A DNA stretch of 64,000 nucleotides from Paenibacillus caui. GTDB taxonomy: Bacteria > Bacillota > Bacilli > Paenibacillales > Paenibacillaceae. Both the position numbers and the translations under genes were made by a program. The DNA is taken from positions 46,166 through 110,165 of the forward strand of contig NZ_JAIOGQ010000015.1 in the NCBI RefSeq assembly GCF_019904135.1, given 5' to 3'. How positions within the stretch are numbered: the stretch's first letter is position 1; each line of letters starts with the position of its first letter. Below are positions 61,289 through 64,000 of the stretch, piece by piece. Below the pieces are notes generated by a model. That model saw only the letters and a program-made list of their open reading frames with translations. It made no database searches and was not told the origin of the DNA.

Positions 61289-61516
61289 ATGATGATGGGT
61301 TTTGGTTACGGTATCGGGATTTTCGGAATTTTAGGCGTTCTGCTGAATCTGCTCATTATTATCGGAATTGTTCTTCTGGTTGTCAGATTAGTAAAGGGAA
61401 GCGGAATTCAGGGAACAAGTGAGAAAACGGCTGAAACCATACTCGCTGAACGGTATGCGAGAGGTGAAATCACGGAAGAAGAGTACCGCCACATGAGGGA
61501 TGTGCTGCGTCATTAA
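61289..61516 (+). CDS. SHOCT domain small membrane protein
   Basis: This 75-residue protein has a glycine-rich N-terminal membrane segment (about residues 4-36) and a C-terminal SHOCT motif (AETILAERYARGEITEEEYRHMRDVL). SHOCT proteins of this type are common in copper/heavy-metal operons; function is unknown, perhaps oligomerisation. AAAGGAG lies nine bases before the ATG, and the gene starts six bases after the kinase stop, in the same operon. Confidence 0.85.
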   Translation: MMMGFGYGIGIFGILGVLLNLLIIIGIVLLVVRLVKGSGIQGTSEKTAETILAERYARGEITEEEYRHMRDVLRH

Positions 61517-61568
61517 CGGAATAAGATTCGTCAAGCCGTTTAATCAGCGGCACCCCTACTTTTTTTAA

Positions 61569-61601
61569 AGGCGCGGTTCTTTTGAACCGTGTCTTCTTTT
61601 T
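61569..61601 (+). terminator. Intrinsic terminator of the two-component operon
   Basis: Arms GCGCGGTTC and GAACCGTGT (with G-T pairs) around TTTT, followed by CTTCTTTTT. Confidence 0.7.
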
Positions 61602-61621
61602 GCCCACACATTCCGCAATGA

Positions 61622-61656
61622 TTCTCCATGATTTCCACATAATCTTTCTCTACAAT
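61622..61656 (+). promoter_or_regulatory. Copper-locus operator copy 3 (before DUF2933 gene)
   Basis: TTCTCCATGAT then TTCCACATAA (61622-61642), 11-bp direct half-sites, with -10 TACAAT (61651-61656) starting 29 bases after the first motif base, as in the other two copies. Confidence 0.75.
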
Positions 61657-61699
61657 TAAAGCATCAAGAAAAAAAGCATCTTAAAAGGAGAAATGAGTT

Positions 61700-61954
61700 A
61701 TGGATTGGTCCTGGCTACTGTTTCTGGCTTGTCCGCTGATGATGGTATTTATGATGTTCGGCATGGGAGGAATGCACAAATCAGGTTCCCACACGCATCA
61801 CAAATCAACCGATGCAGCGATTCAAGGTGAGCTTAGGGAACTGAAGGCGCAAAATGAGCAAATGAGACAAGAACTTGGAAACCTCTCGCAGAAAGAAAAT
61901 TCTCCGGGTGTGTCAACCGGACGGGAGAGTTCGGATATCCGGAATGAATATTAA
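61700..61954 (+). CDS. DUF2933-like Met/His-rich membrane protein
   Basis: This 84-residue protein has one N-terminal membrane segment rich in Met (LMMVFMMFGMGGMHK), a HTHHK cluster and a C-terminal helix with heptad-like spacing (IQGELRELKAQNEQMRQELGNL), suggesting a coiled coil. It fits the DUF2933 group found in copper operons. AAAAGGAG lies nine bases before the ATG. The promoter is nearly identical to that of the His-rich gene at 57581. Confidence 0.8.
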   Translation: MDWSWLLFLACPLMMVFMMFGMGGMHKSGSHTHHKSTDAAIQGELRELKAQNEQMRQELGNLSQKENSPGVSTGRESSDIRNEY

Positions 61955-62090
61955 CCGAAGAACGCTGGATAACATTGGGTAATTGCCGATTTGTGCCCCG
62001 CTAACCATAGAATGATATATAAGAACGACGAGAACATATTTTTCCTAAAATCGCACGATATATATTCAAATGAGAGTAGTTTTTTCCTGG

Positions 62091-62349
62091 TGTCATAAGA
62101 AAATAAAGTATTAGACTGAAAAATAAAGTGTTAGACTAACCATTAAATAAAGCCGTTTCAGAACATCTTGGGTCTTTTACACAACGCCCGTTACACTTAA
62201 GAAATCGCTCTATGCAAACAACAAAAAATCTTCCGCAATGGACGCACCTCTGGCGGGAGTCTACAACTTTATTTTTTAGAATAATCCCAGTTTGCAGTAC
62301 GGACACCTTCTCCTAGATATCCAGTCTAATACTTTATTTTTTACTGACA
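62091..62349. mobile_element. Tn7-like mini-element (259 bp, no genes)
   Basis: Two 28-bp terminal inverted repeats beginning TGTCA (62091-62118 and 62322-62349) match in about 25 positions. Inside each is the core AATAAAGTATTAGACT, and further inverted or direct copies lie at 62121-62136 (AATAAAGTGTTAGACT) and, reversed, at 62259-62276. Tn7 ends begin TGT and carry repeated TnsB sites with core ACAATAAAGTCTTAAACT, which this closely resembles. Close spacing at one end and wide spacing at the other also fits Tn7's asymmetric ends. No transposase gene and no 5-bp target duplication were found. Confidence 0.75.
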
Positions 62350-62458
62350 TCTATTTCAAATTCTCGTTATTCTCTAATAAAAAATGGTTCAGGATGTATA
62401 TTTAATCGCGCAGCATCGCATGTTATAATATCCTCATTAATGGAATAAGAGGGAAAAA

Positions 62459-63625
62459 ATGAATAAAGAGACATTTGAAAAAAAGCTATTCTATTTGGAT
62501 GGCGTTAGGGGCCTCGCGGCATTTGCCGTGGTTATTTCGCACTACATACAAGTATTTTATCCAGCTGCGTTAAATGGAAGACCGCAACAAGCTCATTTTA
62601 AATGGGATATCTGGTACGGACATTCTCCGATTAATTTATTTTATAATGGACAATTTGCCGTTTGTTTGTTTTTTGTGCTAAGTGGTTATGTGCTCAGTGT
62701 CAAAATGTTTGAAAATGAGCTCGATAGTGAGACCTTTCTAAAATTGTTGCATTCCAGCGCCCTACGAAGGTACATTCGGCTTGCCGTGCCGGCAGCGGTA
62801 TCCGTATTGCTTGTGTATCTAGCTATTATTACGAATGCCTTTTATCTCCAAGATATATGGGGAACAACATGGACGGATATGAAAAAGAACTACTACGCTT
62901 TAGATACAAATATATATACCGTTATCAAGGCTGCTATTTTTGATCCGTTTTTCCGTTTTGAAGCACATCCATACAATCCAGTTCTTTGGACAATGAGCTA
63001 TGAGCTATTAGGTTCTTTTTTGATTTTTGGTTTTCTTGCTTTATTTGGACGAGTAAAGAAAAGATGGATTGTGTATGTGGTCTTATCCTTTGCTTTTATT
63101 CAAACCTATTTTGTCGCTTTTTTGTGGGGAATGCTGCTTGCCGATTTGCTCAAGCACAAATGGGTCCAAAGTATACTAATGAAAGTACTTGTGCTTTTAA
63201 TGGGGATTTACTTAGGTTCGGCGCCTTATACTTCATTAATGGGGACTATGTACGAACCTTTAGAAGTGTGGACAAAAAATTTTGACATCGACCCACGACT
63301 TCTTGCACGAACCCTAGGTGCTGCTATGATTTTGTTTGCTCTGCTTCGTTCAAAAGTGCTGCAACATGTGTTTGGATGGAAACCTTTTGTTTATTTAGGA
63401 CAGATTTCATTCTCCCTTTACCTCATTCATTTCACTATCCTAAATACGTTCTCCGCGTTCCTGTTTAGTAAAGTAATTCATTATTTTAGTTATAATCTTG
63501 CCTATGCAATTACGTTTCTGGTTTCCATGGTGCCCTTATTTATTTTATCGCATTATTATATGAAATATATCGATCAAGGTGCATTAAAACTAGCTCGAAA
63601 AGTTGAAAAAAGGATGACCGAATAA
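62459..63625 (+). CDS. Acyltransferase family 3 (OafA/YrhL-like) membrane protein
   Basis: This 388-residue membrane protein has ten or so hydrophobic segments and the acyltransferase-3 features: YLDGVRGLAAFAVVISHYIQVF with the catalytic-type His near residue 28, FFVLSGYVLS, RRYIRLAVP and the C-terminal ISFSLYLIHF. Such enzymes O-acetylate extracellular polysaccharides or lipids. An extended -10 TGTTATAAT (62422-62430) and GAGGG precede the ATG. It is notably AT-rich and lies next to the Tn7-like element, which suggests acquisition. Confidence 0.87.
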   Translation: MNKETFEKKLFYLDGVRGLAAFAVVISHYIQVFYPAALNGRPQQAHFKWDIWYGHSPINLFYNGQFAVCLFFVLSGYVLSVKMFENELDSETFLKLLHSSALRRYIRLAVPAAVSVLLVYLAIITNAFYLQDIWGTTWTDMKKNYYALDTNIYTVIKAAIFDPFFRFEAHPYNPVLWTMSYELLGSFLIFGFLALFGRVKKRWIVYVVLSFAFIQTYFVAFLWGMLLADLLKHKWVQSILMKVLVLLMGIYLGSAPYTSLMGTMYEPLEVWTKNFDIDPRLLARTLGAAMILFALLRSKVLQHVFGWKPFVYLGQISFSLYLIHFTILNTFSAFLFSKVIHYFSYNLAYAITFLVSMVPLFILSHYYMKYIDQGALKLARKVEKRMTE

Positions 63626-63628
63626 CCT

Positions 63629-63667
63629 AAAACGCAGAGTTGAAATCAACAATTCTGCGTTTTTTTG
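63629..63667 (+). terminator. Intrinsic terminator after the acyltransferase gene
   Basis: Arms AAAACGCAGA and TCTGCGTTTT with an inner TTG/CAA pairing, followed by T7. Confidence 0.88.
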
Positions 63668-63721
63668 GTAGATTACCTACTTTTGTACGGAAAATACAGG
63701 TAAATAATTATAGAGACATAG

Positions 63722-63901
63722 GGGGAAATAGCAAAAATAAAGCTCGTTCCAGACCTTCATGGGGAAGAACTTCAAAACAAGCGATTCACTGAGCGTGAAC
63801 TTGTTGACAAGGATCTTGTCGAACAATGTAAGAGTCTCGTTTTACAAGAGAAATTTTTCGAAAAAGTGAAAGGCTGGACAGTGAAAAGTTCTAAGGGTTA
63901 A
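63722..63901 (+). other. Open frame without start, possible gene relic; rest of right edge empty
   Basis: Between two stops lies a 59-codon frame encoding KLVPDLHGEELQNKRFTER and a charged tail ending KGWTVKSSKG. It has no start codon or ribosome binding site and is not recognised. From 63902 to the edge I see no supported feature. Confidence 0.25.
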
Positions 63902-64000
63902 GAAGCCAGAGAATCGCTGTCAAAATCAAGCTGCTCTTGCTTGGAGCGGATTATTCTCGTTATGGATAGATGCGGGTTGCGAGCAAACAGGTGAAAAATA

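Noticed and set aside
62086..62354. 5-bp target-site duplication for the Tn7-like element
   Set aside because: The five bases on either side (CCTGG and TCTAT) do not match, so insertion history cannot be shown from this copy.
1..64000. CRISPR arrays, tRNA or rRNA genes
   Set aside because: No regularly spaced repeats, cloverleaf or rRNA-like sequence was noticed when reading both strands.

Overview
The window looks like chromosomal DNA of a Gram-positive, low-to-mid GC, endospore-former-type Firmicute, most probably Paenibacillaceae (Paenibacillus-like). Supporting signs are Bacillus-type CysJ/CysI, a lipoteichoic acid synthase family protein, a UgtP-like glycosyltransferase, ComA-like and KinA-like regulators, strong AGGAGG ribosome binding sites, frequent TTG/GTG starts and a ydaO (c-di-AMP) riboswitch. 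No rRNA, tRNA or CRISPR array was seen. The species is not identified.

Layout. 1-8.3 kb: Lhr-like helicase (end of an operon entering from the left), LTA-synthase family protein, and sulfite reductase cysJ-cysI. 8.4-13.2 kb: acetyltransferase, a three-gene sensory operon (GAF plus degenerate GGDEF, NarL-family kinase, ComA-like regulator), HAD phosphatase. 13.3-18.6 kb: Fur-box-controlled ferric iron ABC transporter, then a CsoR-type repressor next to a MATE exporter. 18.7-24.3 kb: glycolipid glycosyltransferase, VTT membrane protein, a highly structured 116-bp element, FetA/FetB-like ABC transporter, MarR regulator and namA. 24.3-30.4 kb: MFS plus carboxymuconolactone-decarboxylase-like operon with a divergent XRE regulator, L,D-transpeptidase, phosphosulfolactate synthase, and a membrane kinase with a degenerate GGDEF domain. 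30.4-30.7 kb carries IS200/IS605-type right-end-like remnants.

30.7-41.6 kb: LacI-MFS pair with an operator, HD-GYP protein, AT-rich acetyltransferase, lipase-like hydrolase, two YdcZ transporters flanking a Crp/Fnr regulator with a well-placed palindrome, Nudix, DUF2935 and a 5'-truncated secreted protein gene. 41.7-48.1 kb is a formate dehydrogenase module (moaA; promoter, structured leader and strong terminator; fdhF, DUF1641, psiE, DUF2294, fdhD). 48.3-52.3 kb: MFS, acetyltransferase, and hcp with a Crp/Fnr-type site centred at -41.5. 52.3-56.5 kb is a decay zone: LacI fragment, an MFS and SgrR pair that lost both 5' ends in what looks like one deletion, and a doubly broken multicopper oxidase.

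56.5-62 kb looks like a copper/envelope-stress region: two NlpC/P60 hydrolases (one behind a c-di-AMP riboswitch), two His/Met-rich small membrane proteins, a small secreted protein, an OmpR-type two-component system whose sensor loop is Met/His-rich, and a SHOCT protein. Three promoters here, including that of the broken oxidase, share one operator-like sequence of 11-bp direct repeats at a constant distance from the -10 box. At 62.1-62.35 kb lies a gene-less 259-bp element with ends resembling the TnsB-binding ends of Tn7, followed by an AT-rich acyltransferase.

The most notable signals are the Tn7-like mini-element, the shared copper-locus operator, and the riboswitch/attenuator-like leader of the formate dehydrogenase operon.
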